A stretch of 64,000 nt of DNA, taken from positions 1-64,000 of the forward strand of contig NZ_AWFI01000001.1 in assembly GCF_000682775.1 (NCBI RefSeq), written 5' to 3'. This stretch comes from Hyphomonas sp. L-53-1-40 (GTDB lineage Bacteria; Pseudomonadota; Alphaproteobacteria; Caulobacterales; Hyphomonadaceae). The notes beneath the pieces were generated by a model, which searched no databases, was not told the DNA's origin, and worked only from the letters and a program-made list of their open reading frames with translations. How positions within the stretch are numbered: position 1 is the stretch's first letter; each line of letters starts with the position of its first letter. Shown one piece after another: positions 1 to 9,625 of the stretch. The translations under genes and the position numbers were made by a program.

Positions 1-122
1 CGCGCCCCGTCTGCCCGCCCAGCGCCGGCAATTTCCGCCTCGGCGCAGAGCTGGGCAGCGTGGCCAGCGCCCTGCCGGGCCTTGTCAGCCGCGCCGTCGC
101 GGACTGGCCCGACACGTCCTGA
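1..122 (+). CDS. C-terminal 39 residues of an unidentified protein (partial)
   Basis: The frame beginning at base 3 is open from the left edge to a TGA at 120-122. About nine in ten third positions are G or C, as in the real genes of this window, which supports this frame over the other two. The visible peptide ends in ALPGLVSRAVADWPDTS. It carries no motif that I can assign to a family. The rest of the gene lies to the left of the window. Confidence 0.5.
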   Translation, partial: RPVCPPSAGNFRLGAELGSVASALPGLVSRAVADWPDTS

Positions 123-478
123 CTTCTCGTGAAATTTGAACCCGTTTGCCGGGGCGCGGATCCGCGTCTCCGGTCACCGGCGCAGGCGGCAAGCTCTGAA
201 ATCTCCTGATCAAGGGGGCGGTGCCAAATGCGTAATCCGCCACAAGGCGGCATCACCATGCCGTCACCCGAGCCCCCGCGCCGTGGGCGGGTCACGCCGT
301 GCAGGTCTCGGATTTCATTGCGGAAATTCACCCGCTTTACTTCTGAGGGGGCTGAGTCATCTTGCAAGTGAAAGTGACTATAATTCGCATAAGGAATAAT
401 TTTTCGCTGGCTTGCCTCAGCCGCCTTGTCCGCCCCGCCTGCTTGCGTCAGGACTGGGGAAAATGACGGAGGCCTGCC
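123..478. other. 356-bp intergenic region, no supported gene
   Basis: A possible 87-residue frame (136-399) is arginine and proline rich, has no ribosome binding site and resembles no family, so I do not call it. A short hairpin, CCGCC-ACAA-GGCGG, lies at 237-250 without a T-run. The stretch from about 360 to 410 is distinctly AT-richer and probably holds the promoter of the following gene. Confidence 0.5.
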
Positions 479-1195
479 ATGCTGAAACTGAACCTGCTTG
501 CTGCGAGCGCTTGTGTCTTCGTGACCGAAAGCCTCGCGGAAACACGGCTCATCGGCGAGGCGGCCATTTCCAGCGGGCTCCATGATCGCGGCGAACAAAT
601 CGGCCCGCTGACACTGGAATCCGAACTCCTGCTGGAGACAACCGGCGCGCATGGCACGCTCTATGGCGGCCTCTATCGCTTGACCCCAATCGGCGCAGAC
701 CAGGCAGCCTTTGCGGACGAGACCGACTATTTCATCGGCTACCAGTTCGACACCCAGGGCGGCGTCGTGGACCTGACGGCAAGCTGGCTGACCTATCCGG
801 GAACAGAGGATGAAAAAAGCCTGGAGCTTGCCGCAAGCTTCACGTCCGACTTGCCCTACAGCCCGGCGCTCGCCGTGTTTCACGATGCCACGCTGGGCGA
901 TTTCGGCGCCGAAGTCTCCGCCGGCCCCTCCTGGAAATCTGGCGCATGGGATACCTACGCCTTTGCCCGCGCGGGCTTTGTCGATGCCGGTGACGAGTCC
1001 GGCGACCGGTCCTATGCGGGCCTCGAACTGGGCGCGGCAAGGCCACTTGGCCAGCAGGCCGAAATCGGCCTCTACGCGCGCTACGACATATCCGATGCGG
1101 ACAGTTTCGCCCGCGAGATAAATCAGGGCGTGATCACAGAGTTTGCCCGCTCAGGCCTCGCTGTCGGTGCCGTGATCGGCGTGGCGATCCCCTAG
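479..1195 (+). CDS. Secreted outer-membrane beta-barrel protein, TorF/Gcw_chp-like porin candidate
   Basis: 238 residues. Residues 1-20 form a signal peptide with a likely cleavage after SLA, so the product is exported. The mature part shows alternating hydrophobic/polar stretches with many Gly, Tyr and Phe, as in small barrels. The early motif GLHDRGEQIG followed by a strand ending in YGGLYRL resembles the start of the TorF (Gcw_chp) putative porin family. A GGAGG box at 468-472 fixes the ATG. It stands alone, convergent with the minus-strand block that ends at 1197. The family assignment is tentative; the exported barrel character is better supported. The C-terminus lacks the terminal aromatic residue usual for outer-membrane proteins. 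Confidence 0.55.
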   Translation: MLKLNLLAASACVFVTESLAETRLIGEAAISSGLHDRGEQIGPLTLESELLLETTGAHGTLYGGLYRLTPIGADQAAFADETDYFIGYQFDTQGGVVDLTASWLTYPGTEDEKSLELAASFTSDLPYSPALAVFHDATLGDFGAEVSAGPSWKSGAWDTYAFARAGFVDAGDESGDRSYAGLELGAARPLGQQAEIGLYARYDISDADSFAREINQGVITEFARSGLAVGAVIGVAIP

Positions 1196-1196
1196 A

Positions 1197-3197
1197 TCAC
1201 CGCCCTTCACGTCGCCAGGCGAGCAGCAGCAGGCCAATTAGCAGCGCCGCCGCAATCACCCCCGGCAACAGGGGCTGGCTGGACGAAGACCGCACCGCAT
1301 AGGCACCGCGCTCGCGCAGGCCAAGCCAGTTGCCGCCCGCCGAATTTCCCCGCGCGCTGGTGCGCCGAATGTCCGGCAAATTCGTACCGCTGGCATTGAG
1401 GCGGAAGACACCGCCACTGGTCGCATCTGCCAAAGGCTGCAGGACTTCGGTTGTGGATTGCAGGTCTGCATATTCCTTCGGATTGGCCGGCCCATTCAGG
1501 GCGACCGCTTCCAGCCCCCCCGCTTCGGCGCGATAGAGGCCCAGCTGGTCAATCGGCGCTTCAGCCACGAACCGGCCCGGCCCGTCCTGACGCCATTGCG
1601 GCTCTAGGAAGCTGCCTTCCGGCGTCTCGACCACCAGCGGCGGCGCCGAGTCCAGCAGCGTACGCAGTTCCACGCGCGCTGTATCGCCTTCGGCCACAAG
1701 GTTCAGCTTGCGCTCCTCCAGCTCCGGCTCCTTCATCATCCAGTGGACCACCCGGCGCATCAGTTCTGCAAACGGTCCGCCCCCATCATGCCCGCGCGCC
1801 CACAGCCAGATCTGGTCGGTCATCAGCATACCGACGCGGCCATCGCCCACCCGGTCCACGATCAGCAGCGGCTTGCCACGCGGCCCGCTCATCAGCACAT
1901 CCCCGGCCTGCGCCTCGGCATCGACATAGCGCATCCAGCCGCCCCATTCGCGGCTGGCCAGCACGGCGTGGCGCTTGCCCGGCTCGGTCAGCTCCGGCGT
2001 GTATTCGCCAGTATAGATATCGCCCGTAGGGGAGGCGGGCAGCACTGAGGCCAGCGGTGAGCGCGCAAGGCTGCCTGGCCCGGCAAACGGCTCGCCCGCT
2101 CGGTCACATAGCGGGACATATTGGCGAGGTAGGACTGGGTGATCACGCCCCGGCGCTCATACTGGTCGAAGATGATGAGGTCGAATTCTTCCAGCTTCTC
2201 CTCGAACAATTCCTCGGTCGGGAAGGCAATCAGGGCGAGCTCTTCGGTTGGCGTATAGTCCAGCTTGTAGGGTGGGCGCAGGATGGTGAAATGAACAAGG
2301 TCCACCGACGGGTCCGATTTCAGAAGGTCGCGCCAGACCCGGCCGGCCTGGTTCGGCTTGCCGGTGACGAGCAGCACGCGCAGCCGGTCGCGCACTCCAG
2401 AAAGGGTCGCCGCCGTGCGATTGTTGGCCAGTGTCAGCTCCTCGCGCCCCTCTGGCGTCTCGACCACGATGACATTTTCTCCGCGTCGCTCAATCTCGAT
2501 CGGTACGCTCGTATTTTCGCCGGGCGTCACATTCATCCGGCGCGGCGTGCCGCCATTGACCGACAGCTCAATCTCCACCTGCCGACCCTCTGGCAGGCCG
2601 GGATCATCCACTCGCACGACCAATTCAGCCATTTCGCCAACAATGCCAAAGTCCGGTGCATCGACAATCGACACGCGCCGATCACCCCGGTTCGGATCGC
2701 CTACGATCAGGCCATGCAACGGGCCGATATGGCGTTCGTCCGAGTCCGGTTCCGGCAGGTCATGTACTTGTCCGTCAGTGATCAGGATGGCGCCTGCAAT
2801 CCGGTCGCGGGGCACATCAGCCATCAGGCCTTCCAGCGCGCCATAGAGATTGGTGCCATCCGCCCCCGGATCGCTTTCCAGGATGCGCACTTCCAGGGAT
2901 GGGTCGGCTTCCAGTTCAGCATTCAGCGCGGCGAAAGCCGCTGAGGCCGCCGCTCATGCTCTCGGACCGGTCGAGAATGATCGCCGCCACCGAGGGCAGG
3001 GGCTCACGCTCTTCCTGTACGAGTGAGGGGTTCGATAATGCCGCAGCCAGCAAAGTCAGCGCCAGCCCTCGTGTCAGCCATGCCTTGCCGCGCAGAAACG
3101 CATAAGCGAGCCATGCCAGCGCAGCAAGCGCCACGACTGCCCACAGGATCGGCCAGCCAAGAAAGGGCTCAAAGCCGAGGCGCGTCGCGTCAATCAT
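1197..3197 (-). pseudogene. VWA/GATase-like membrane protein of the MoxR-DUF58-DUF4159 locus, two frame lesions
   Basis: Three consecutive minus-strand frames (3197-2916, then about 2945-1988, then about 2090-1197) together encode one protein of about 660 residues. In order they show two N-terminal membrane helices, a VWA-like MIDAS core (DRSES, then LITDGQVHDLPE), a glutamine-amidotransferase-like middle (IIFDQYERRG) and a C-terminal membrane helix followed by AWRREGR. The frame breaks near 2935-2950, just after DRSESMS, and near 2085-2105, after MSRYVTE; the next frame then continues with AGEPFAGPGSLARSPLASVL. The ATG overlaps the stop of the DUF4159 gene (ATGA at 3194-3197), so it was translationally coupled as last gene of the operon. 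Whether the lesions are genuine or assembly errors cannot be told from the sequence. Confidence 0.75.
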
Positions 3198-6034
3198 TGC
3201 GGCCCTCCATCGGGAATGCGGGTCGGCAGGCGGACCGGACTTTCATCCAGCTGATCTTCGTCGCCATTGCCGAGACGTTCCAGCAGAGCCGGGATGTGCA
3301 CCTGGTCGTCCTTGTAGTTTCCAGTCAGCACATACATGACCAGATTCACGCCGAAGCGTCTCGCCATTTCACGCTGTTGCGCTCCGCCGTCCACGGAATA
3401 GAGGTCGCGGCCCTGTTCATCCACGGCCCAGGCCGAAGCCCAGTCGGCATCGCCGATAATGAGGCGTGAAACGCCGTCGCCGCGCGGTGCACTGGCATCG
3501 CCCGCCTGCTCGATCCAGAGATTGCGCTGCGCATAGCGCCCCGGAAAGTCGTCCAGCAAATAGAAGGTTCGCGTCAGAACATGGTTTTCGCCCACCGTCT
3601 GCAAGGGCGGTGCATCAAGCCCTTCCAGCAAGGTCTCCAGGCGAGTCACATCGGTCTGCGTTCCAATCGTTCCGCCTGCGCGCGTATCAATCACCAGCGC
3701 CCCACCAGAGCGCAGGTATGTATTGAGGTGGGCAATCGCAGTGTCCGACAGCGGCGGCATGGAGTCGGGTATGTTGAGATAGATCAGCGGGTACAGCTCC
3801 AGTGCGTCGGCCTCCAGATCGACACTATGGGGATCAGCCGGTTCGACGGACGTACGCAGGCGCAGGATATTGGACAGACCGAACAGGCCGGCGCGCGTAC
3901 GCGCATTGAGTGAACGGTCAGGTGTTTCCACATAGGCCAGGCGCATCTCCAGCGCCGCGTCGATCTCCTTCTGGGTCGCGTTTCCGTTGGACGGCAGTCG
4001 GATCGTCTGCGGATTATTGTCCACCCGGCGATAGGTGCCGTCCGGCAACAATTCATACTGGAAGGGTTGGGCCGCCGCATCTGGTGTCGGCACCGAGACC
4101 AGCGCGCCACCAGCCACCACACATGCCATCGCTGCGCCCTTGCCAAACCGGCGCAGCCGTCCGGCCACGAACAGGGCGATGAAAAGGTCCAGCGCCAGCA
4201 ATACGGCAGCAAGGGTCAGCAACGGCCCTGCAAGGCGCAACGACCGGGCCTCGGCATCGCCCAGCAGACGAGCCGAAATTGGCCAGTTCGCGATCAGCTC
4301 CGGCCGCTTGCCGGCACCCGCATTCAGGGCGCGCGATCCGGCTGGCCCACGATAGAGCCCCGGTGGGTGAGCTTCAGACGGTTCGGTCGTTGCAAAATCG
4401 GTGGCCTTCAAGGGCGCGGCATTGGCCCCCGCGGCCGACAGGCGCCCATAGCCGTCCAGGGTCAGGAAAGGGGCGTAAGCCCCCTCCGCATCGCCGACGG
4501 ATTCGCCACGTCCGGCTGCAATCGACCGGCGCAGCATCTGCGAGAACGTGCCGGAATAGGCAAGATCTGCCCAGTCCGGCCCGGCGGTTGTGTGGAACAG
4601 TATCAGTGTGCCATCGCCGCGCATGTCGGCGGTCACCAGCGGAGAGCCATCTGCCAGTCGCGCCCACGTCTTCGATGCGAGTTCCGGCCCCGGCCGCGCG
4701 AGCACTTGCTGCTTGATGCGCACGTCACCGGGAATGGGCAGGCCTGCAAAGGGGGAGGTCTCCGGGAACGCTGCCATGGCTTGCGGCTCATCCCAAGCCA
4801 GCGCTCCGCCGAGCGCGCGAGAAGACCGGCGCAGCGCAACCGGCAGCAGGTCATCGCCCTGCGCGGCGAGGCGCGGACCGGCAAACCGGATTAGCGCACC
4901 ACCTTCCTCGACCCAGGCATGCAGCAATTCGGCATCCTGCGGCAGGATCTGCCCGATATCACTCAGGATGATTGCATCCGGGGACGCGGCCACAAGGTTC
5001 TCGATACTGCCTTCGGATATCGTCGCGAACGGTTCCAGCGCCTTGCGGATATAGTGCATGTCCGACAGCAGCGGCTGGGCCGTGCTGCCCGCATCGACGA
5101 GGCCGACCCGGCGCGACCGATCTGCCGAATCCCATAGCCAGACCGTACCTGCGCCTTGCTGGCCTGTGACGCTGAACCGGGCAACGCGGGCGAGTGCTGC
5201 GGCAGGGATGGTAAACTCGGCGGCCGCTTCGGTCTGCCCATCGGCAAATTCCAGGGGCGCAGTCGCGAGGGCTGAACCATCAATCGTCATGGCAGATACA
5301 TATCCGGTTGCGATGCCGCGCGTGGAAGCGCGGCGGGCGTGCGACCGAATGCCGGAAATCACGACCGGGCCCGTCGGCGCTGCGGCATAGACGGTCAGCG
5401 GCGCGAAACTTGACAGCTCCGCGGCAAAGGCCTGGCCGTCCTTGCCCTGCAAGCCGTCGCTTGCCCAGAAGATGCGGTCAGGCTTGAAACCTGAGTCATT
5501 CAACCGCCGCAACGCATCGGAACGGTCAGGGGCCCAGGCCTGCGGCCTCAGCGAGGTCAGGCGCTTGCCCATGTCGGCGCGGGAAATACGCTCGGCCGGG
5601 TCGGGATTGAATTGTTGCGGCGCGGTCAGCAACAGATGGACCGGCGCGTCGCGATTGCCCGTGTCCAGCGTTGCGGTCGCGGCATTGACGAGGTCCGGCC
5701 AGCGCGGGGCGGACGGCCAGCCATTGTCGACCACGATCAGCAAGCTGCCGGTGCCTTCCACGGTCTCGGTCTGCGCGCCCGGTGCATAGACGGGTTGGGA
5801 CAGGCCGAGGATCGCGGCGGCAATCGCCAGCGTACGGATCAGCCAGACCCACCAGGGCGTGCGCGCGGGCGTCTCTTCCTGCGGCTCGATCCCGTCGAGC
5901 AATTGTAGCGACGGCAATTCCGCATGACGTGGGGCAGGGGGCGTTGCCCGCAGGATCCACCAGATGATTGGCAGCGCGGCCAAAGCGGCAAGCGCCCACG
6001 GCGCGCCGAGCAGGAATGGGCCGAGCGAGGTCAT
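3194..6034 (-). CDS. DUF4159 protein with N-terminal BatA domain
   Basis: 946 residues. Residues 1-85 are a BatA-type aerotolerance domain with membrane helices near 9-28 and 63-83. A large periplasmic-like segment follows, then a membrane helix near 620-645. The C-terminal part (about 720-930) is the DUF4159 domain, a GATase-like fold typical of this family (DTRAGGTIG, FYLLDDFPGRY). The family is found next to MoxR and DUF58 in many alphaproteobacteria and is thought to work in an envelope-associated MoxR chaperone system; its exact role is unknown. Its ATG overlaps the stop of the DUF58 gene by ATGA at 6031-6034, and its own stop overlaps the next gene the same way. Confidence 0.88.
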   Translation of the reverse strand: MTSLGPFLLGAPWALAALAALPIIWWILRATPPAPRHAELPSLQLLDGIEPQEETPARTPWWVWLIRTLAIAAAILGLSQPVYAPGAQTETVEGTGSLLIVVDNGWPSAPRWPDLVNAATATLDTGNRDAPVHLLLTAPQQFNPDPAERISRADMGKRLTSLRPQAWAPDRSDALRRLNDSGFKPDRIFWASDGLQGKDGQAFAAELSSFAPLTVYAAAPTGPVVISGIRSHARRASTRGIATGYVSAMTIDGSALATAPLEFADGQTEAAAEFTIPAAALARVARFSVTGQQGAGTVWLWDSADRSRRVGLVDAGSTAQPLLSDMHYIRKALEPFATISEGSIENLVAASPDAIILSDIGQILPQDAELLHAWVEEGGALIRFAGPRLAAQGDDLLPVALRRSSRALGGALAWDEPQAMAAFPETSPFAGLPIPGDVRIKQQVLARPGPELASKTWARLADGSPLVTADMRGDGTLILFHTTAGPDWADLAYSGTFSQMLRRSIAAGRGESVGDAEGAYAPFLTLDGYGRLSAAGANAAPLKATDFATTEPSEAHPPGLYRGPAGSRALNAGAGKRPELIANWPISARLLGDAEARSLRLAGPLLTLAAVLLALDLFIALFVAGRLRRFGKGAAMACVVAGGALVSVPTPDAAAQPFQYELLPDGTYRRVDNNPQTIRLPSNGNATQKEIDAALEMRLAYVETPDRSLNARTRAGLFGLSNILRLRTSVEPADPHSVDLEADALELYPLIYLNIPDSMPPLSDTAIAHLNTYLRSGGALVIDTRAGGTIGTQTDVTRLETLLEGLDAPPLQTVGENHVLTRTFYLLDDFPGRYAQRNLWIEQAGDASAPRGDGVSRLIIGDADWASAWAVDEQGRDLYSVDGGAQQREMARRFGVNLVMYVLTGNYKDDQVHIPALLERLGNGDEDQLDESPVRLPTRIPDGGPQ

Positions 6035-6897
6035 GCCTTGGCCCCGAACGTCTCGACCTGCGCCTTCAGCCGGGCGGCGCCTTCAAGGCTGGACGTTCCG
6101 ACTGTATGCGTCACCAGCCGCCAGCCCATTTGCGTGGCCAGTCTGCGCAATCCGTCCCGCTGTTCGGCAAAGCGGCGCAGATAGGCCTCGCGCATCGTCT
6201 CGGCCCGGCCAAGGATGCGGTCGCCCTCCCCGCCGGGGCGGCTGAGCTTTGTCCGCCCTTCAAAGGGAAAGCGCTCCTCGATGGGTGCCGAGATCGCCAG
6301 CAGCACGCCTTCCGGGCATTTCGCGGCAAGCGGCGCAAGGCGGGCCTGCCACTCGGCGAGCGGCGCGTAAAAGTCAGATGCCAGAATAATCGTTGCCGCT
6401 GATTTCGGCGGGGAGGGGAATTGGCCATGTGTGCCGCGCTCAAGGTCTTCGGCGAGCCGCGCCACGGCCTTCTTGCCAAAGCTGGCCGTCCGGCCCGCGC
6501 CCAGCATGCCGATCCGTTCGCCATCCTTCGACATCATGATGCCGATGGCCAGCATCAGGAGCTGGGCTTCTTCGGCCTTGGTACGCAAGTCGCCCTTGCC
6601 CTTCCAGCGGAAACCCGGTGCATCATCGCTCCAGAACAGCACCGTGCGCGCGGTTTCCAGTTCTGTTTCGCGTACGAACAATTCCGTGCCCTTGGCGGAG
6701 CGGCGCCAGTCGACCCGGTCGGCCGCGTCTTCTTGCGCATAGCGCCGATACTGCCAGAAATGCTCGCCCGTGCCCGCGCGGCGTCGGCCAGCCGACCCGA
6801 TATGCGCGGCTTCGCTCGCTTCGGCCTTGAAGTTCAGACCGGGCAATTGGCGGGCAAGGCTTTCAGCCTCAGAACGTAGATCGGCGGCGGGAGTCAC
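6031..6897 (-). CDS. DUF58 domain protein of the MoxR locus
   Basis: 288 residues. The DUF58 signature lies in the first third (FWQYRRYAQEDAADRVDWRR, then LFVRETELE), followed by a VWA-like fold (SDDAPGF, LILASDFYAPL). Such proteins are the usual partners of MoxR AAA+ ATPases and may present substrates or metal-binding adaptors to them. It starts with GTG inside GTGA, which overlaps the stop of the upstream lipoprotein gene, so translation is coupled. No transmembrane segment is evident. Confidence 0.88.
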   Translation of the reverse strand: MTPAADLRSEAESLARQLPGLNFKAEASEAAHIGSAGRRRAGTGEHFWQYRRYAQEDAADRVDWRRSAKGTELFVRETELETARTVLFWSDDAPGFRWKGKGDLRTKAEEAQLLMLAIGIMMSKDGERIGMLGAGRTASFGKKAVARLAEDLERGTHGQFPSPPKSAATIILASDFYAPLAEWQARLAPLAAKCPEGVLLAISAPIEERFPFEGRTKLSRPGGEGDRILGRAETMREAYLRRFAEQRDGLRRLATQMGWRLVTHTVGTSSLEGAARLKAQVETFGAKA

Positions 6898-7259
6898 AGC
6901 GGCAACTCGCAGGTTGCAGCATAGAATGCGTTAGCTACTGAATCGCTTCCAATTTGATCCATTTTATCGAACAGGGTCTGCACAAAATCCTTTGTTGAGA
7001 AGGATCCATTTGATTGGGCTTCCATCTCTTTCAGTGCATCGATGTAGCTCTCAATCTCGGCTTCGAGCCCAGGAAGACTTCGATTTCTGAGTTCACCATC
7101 CTCATCCAATCCCTCCTGAACGATCAATCGGTAGGTCACAATGGTGTTCAACTTGGCGACGGCACAGTCTTGAGCCCCCTGCGTTGTCAGGGGGGGTACC
7201 GCGCCTGAGCACGCGACCGCGGAAACGAGAATTGAACCAAAGCCCAATAGCCTACGCAC
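6894..7259 (-). CDS. Small predicted lipoprotein inserted in the MoxR operon
   Basis: 121 residues, GTG start three bases after the moxR stop and a GTGA overlap with the DUF58 gene. The N-terminus has a hydrophobic stretch ending in the lipobox-like SAVAC-SG, so an envelope lipoprotein is likely. The mature part is mostly helical and acidic, with one further Cys near the end (ATCELPL). I recognise no family. Base composition is near 50% GC, clearly lower than both neighbours, and codon use differs (ATT, TTG and AAT codons are common), which suggests a later arrival that nonetheless fits seamlessly into the operon. Confidence 0.65.
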   Translation of the reverse strand: MRRLLGFGSILVSAVACSGAVPPLTTQGAQDCAVAKLNTIVTYRLIVQEGLDEDGELRNRSLPGLEAEIESYIDALKEMEAQSNGSFSTKDFVQTLFDKMDQIGSDSVANAFYAATCELPL

Positions 7260-7262
7260 TGA

Positions 7263-8261
7263 TCACGAAACCTTCCGCGCAAGGTCATTGATCAGATCTG
7301 TCAGGCTCGGTGCCTCGCCGGTCGGGTCGTAGCGCATCGCCATCCGGTGGCCGAGGCAGGGTTCTGCGAGCGCTTCGACATCCTCGATGCTCGGCGCAAG
7401 ACGGCCCCTCAAGAGCGCGCGGCTCCGTGCAGCCAGCATCAGCGCCTGACCGGCACGGGGCGAAGGCCCCCAATCCACCAGCCGCTTGACGCGCTCGTCG
7501 CTTGTCTGTTCCGGCCGGGCATCTCGCACCAGGCCGAGGATCGCCGAGACGATCTTCTCGCCCACCGGCATCCGACGCACGAGGCCTTGCAGCGCGATTA
7601 GCCGGTCGGCGTCCAGCGCCGGGCGCACCACGTCATCGTCGCCGGTCGTCGTCTCGATCAGGATGCGGCGCTCGGTGTCGAGGTCGGGATAGTTCACATC
7701 GACCTTCAGCAGGAAGCGATCCAGCTGGGCTTCGGGCAGGGGGTAGGTGCCTTCCTGCTCGATCGGGTTCTGCGTCGCCAAAACATGGAAAGGCGCGGGC
7801 AGGTCATGGCGCACACCGGCCACGGTGACATGGTGCTCCTGCATCGACTGAAGCAGGGCGGACTGCGTGCGCGGGCTGGCGCGGTTGATCTCGTCGGCCA
7901 TCAGTAGCTGGGTGAAGATCGGCCCTTTGAGGAAGCGGAACGTGCGCTGCCCGCTCGGGCTTTCGTCCAGCACTTCAGAGCCGATAATGTCGGATGGCAT
8001 CAAATCCGGAGTGAACTGGATGCGCTGGTTGGCGAGGCCCAGTGCCGTGCCCATCGCTTCGACCAGCCGTGTCTTGGCCAGGCCCGGCGCGCCGATCAGC
8101 AGGGCATGGCCCCCGGCCAGTACGGCCGCGAGCGCCAGCTCAACCACGCGGTCCTGTCCGAATACCGCCTTCGCAATTTCAGCTTTCACCTGCGCCAGCG
8201 TCTCGGCGGCGGATTCGGCTTCTGCGATGATTGCATCACTTACCTGGTCAGTATCGGCCAT
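7263..8261 (-). CDS. MoxR family AAA+ ATPase
   Basis: 332 residues. Walker A GAPGLAKT lies near residue 57, Walker B LLMADEIN near 118, and the sensor region ATQNPIEQEGTYPLPEAQ near 165, followed by the lid domain. MoxR ATPases act as chaperones in protein-complex maturation with DUF58 and VWA partners, which follow in this operon. I prefer the ATG at 8261 over the in-frame TTG at 8264 because GGAGG sits about ten bases upstream. The gene is divergent from the DUF1285 operon, sharing a 59-bp promoter region. Confidence 0.92.
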   Translation of the reverse strand: MADTDQVSDAIIAEAESAAETLAQVKAEIAKAVFGQDRVVELALAAVLAGGHALLIGAPGLAKTRLVEAMGTALGLANQRIQFTPDLMPSDIIGSEVLDESPSGQRTFRFLKGPIFTQLLMADEINRASPRTQSALLQSMQEHHVTVAGVRHDLPAPFHVLATQNPIEQEGTYPLPEAQLDRFLLKVDVNYPDLDTERRILIETTTGDDDVVRPALDADRLIALQGLVRRMPVGEKIVSAILGLVRDARPEQTSDERVKRLVDWGPSPRAGQALMLAARSRALLRGRLAPSIEDVEALAEPCLGHRMAMRYDPTGEAPSLTDLINDLARKVS

Positions 8262-8320
8262 CAAAAGGGCGCCTCCGGGTTTTCGATCTGAATAAACAAA
8301 CCTATGTCTAAGGCCGGATC

Positions 8321-8923
8321 ATGGCGGAGCAAAACGTGAATTCCAGTGCCACAACCACAATCAGTCTCGAAGAGACGCTTAAAGCGATCCTTCCCGATGG
8401 CAAGGTAGAGGGCAAGCTGCCCCCCGTCCATTTGTGGAATCCGGACCGCACGGCAGACATCGACATGGAAATCCGCGCCGATGGCAGCTGGTGGCATGAG
8501 GGCGGCCGTATCAATCGCGAAAAGCTGGTGAAGCTGTTTTCCCGCATTCTAAGACAGGATCCCGACGGCAAGATCTGGCTGGTCACGCCCTACGAAAAAG
8601 TGATCGTCCACGTGGTCGATGCGCCGTTCCTTGCTGTGCGCGTCGAGCGGGCTGGCGAAGCCGGACCACAACAGACGCTGGCCTTCGTGACCAATCTGGG
8701 CGATGTGACCCTGGCAGGGCCGGATGCGCCGCTGCGCGTCGAGACCGATCCCGAGACCGGAGAGCCTTCCCCCTATGTATTGGTGCGCGGACAGCTCGAA
8801 GCCAAACTTGCCCGGCCGGTCTTCTACGAATTGGCCAATATGGCAGAACCTGCACCCGACGGATCAGATACTCTGGGCGTGTGGAGCCAGGGTGTCTTCT
8901 TTCCTCTCGGTCCGGCGGCCTGA
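8321..8923 (+). CDS. DUF1285 family protein
   Basis: 200 residues, cytosolic, no signal or membrane segment. The family core is visible from about residue 29: PPVHLWNPD, then ADGSWWHEGGRINREKLVKL and WLVTPYEKVIVHVVDAPF. DUF1285 proteins consist of a repeated beta fold and have no established function. The gene heads a four-gene operon with the CoA pyrophosphatase six bases downstream, then DUF6111 and cca, an order commonly seen in alphaproteobacteria opposite moxR. Confidence 0.88.
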   Translation: MAEQNVNSSATTTISLEETLKAILPDGKVEGKLPPVHLWNPDRTADIDMEIRADGSWWHEGGRINREKLVKLFSRILRQDPDGKIWLVTPYEKVIVHVVDAPFLAVRVERAGEAGPQQTLAFVTNLGDVTLAGPDAPLRVETDPETGEPSPYVLVRGQLEAKLARPVFYELANMAEPAPDGSDTLGVWSQGVFFPLGPAA

Positions 8924-8929
8924 TCCGGC

Positions 8930-9550
8930 ATGAGCTGGAACGGGCTGGACGATTTCCTGACGCGGGTCTCAGACCGGCTTGATCCGCCCCATGGCGAAGG
9001 GCGGCTGACCGAATATGGCGACCTCGATTTCCTGACGCCGGAAGAACTGGCGGTAATCCGCCCGGCGGCGGTGCTGTTTGGCGTCATCCCGCGCAAATCC
9101 GGTCCGACCGCGCTGCTCACCCTGCGCCCGGACACGATGGCCAATCATGCCGGACAGGTCGCCTTTCCGGGTGGCAAGATCGATCCGATTGACGTGGACG
9201 AAGTCGCCGCTGCCCTGCGCGAGGCCGAGGAAGAAGTCGGCGTGAACCCGGCAGAGGTGGAGGTGCTGGGTCGCGGCGCACCCTATGTCACGGGCACCAT
9301 GTTTCGGATCACGCCGGTCGTGGGAATTCTGCCCGCCGATTTCGAGCCCAAACCCGACCCGACCGAAGTCGCGGACGTGTTCGAAACACCGCTCGATTTC
9401 CTGATGAACATTGCCAATCATCAGGTCGGCAGAGCGGTTTATCGGGGCAAGGAACGCCAGTTCTACGAGATGCCGCATGGCGGGTTTCGTATCTGGGGCG
9501 TGACCGCCGGGATTATCCGGAAACTGTATTATACACTGTACGACGATTGA
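8930..9550 (+). CDS. NUDIX hydrolase, CoA pyrophosphatase-like
   Basis: 206 residues. The Nudix box is present near residues 80-105 (FPGGKID ... ALREAEEEVGV), with the extra aspartate spacing characteristic of the NudL/CoA pyrophosphatase group. These enzymes cleave CoA or its thioesters to 4'-phosphopantetheine and 3',5'-ADP. The N-terminal LTLRPDTMANHAGQVAFPGG also matches this subgroup (UPF0035 region). It is second in the DUF1285 operon. Substrate identity is inferred from the subfamily, not visible directly. Confidence 0.88.
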   Translation: MSWNGLDDFLTRVSDRLDPPHGEGRLTEYGDLDFLTPEELAVIRPAAVLFGVIPRKSGPTALLTLRPDTMANHAGQVAFPGGKIDPIDVDEVAAALREAEEEVGVNPAEVEVLGRGAPYVTGTMFRITPVVGILPADFEPKPDPTEVADVFETPLDFLMNIANHQVGRAVYRGKERQFYEMPHGGFRIWGVTAGIIRKLYYTLYDD

Positions 9551-9625
9551 TCCAGCCCGGTTTTAGGGGTTTGTTCAATCCATCCGCGCCTTATCTAAGG
9601 TGTAACAACTGGAGGGAACCCTACC

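Noticed and set aside
136-399. 87-residue plus-strand frame in the first intergenic region
   Set aside because: Arg/Pro/Ser-rich composition typical of spurious frames in GC-rich DNA; no ribosome binding site and no family resemblance.
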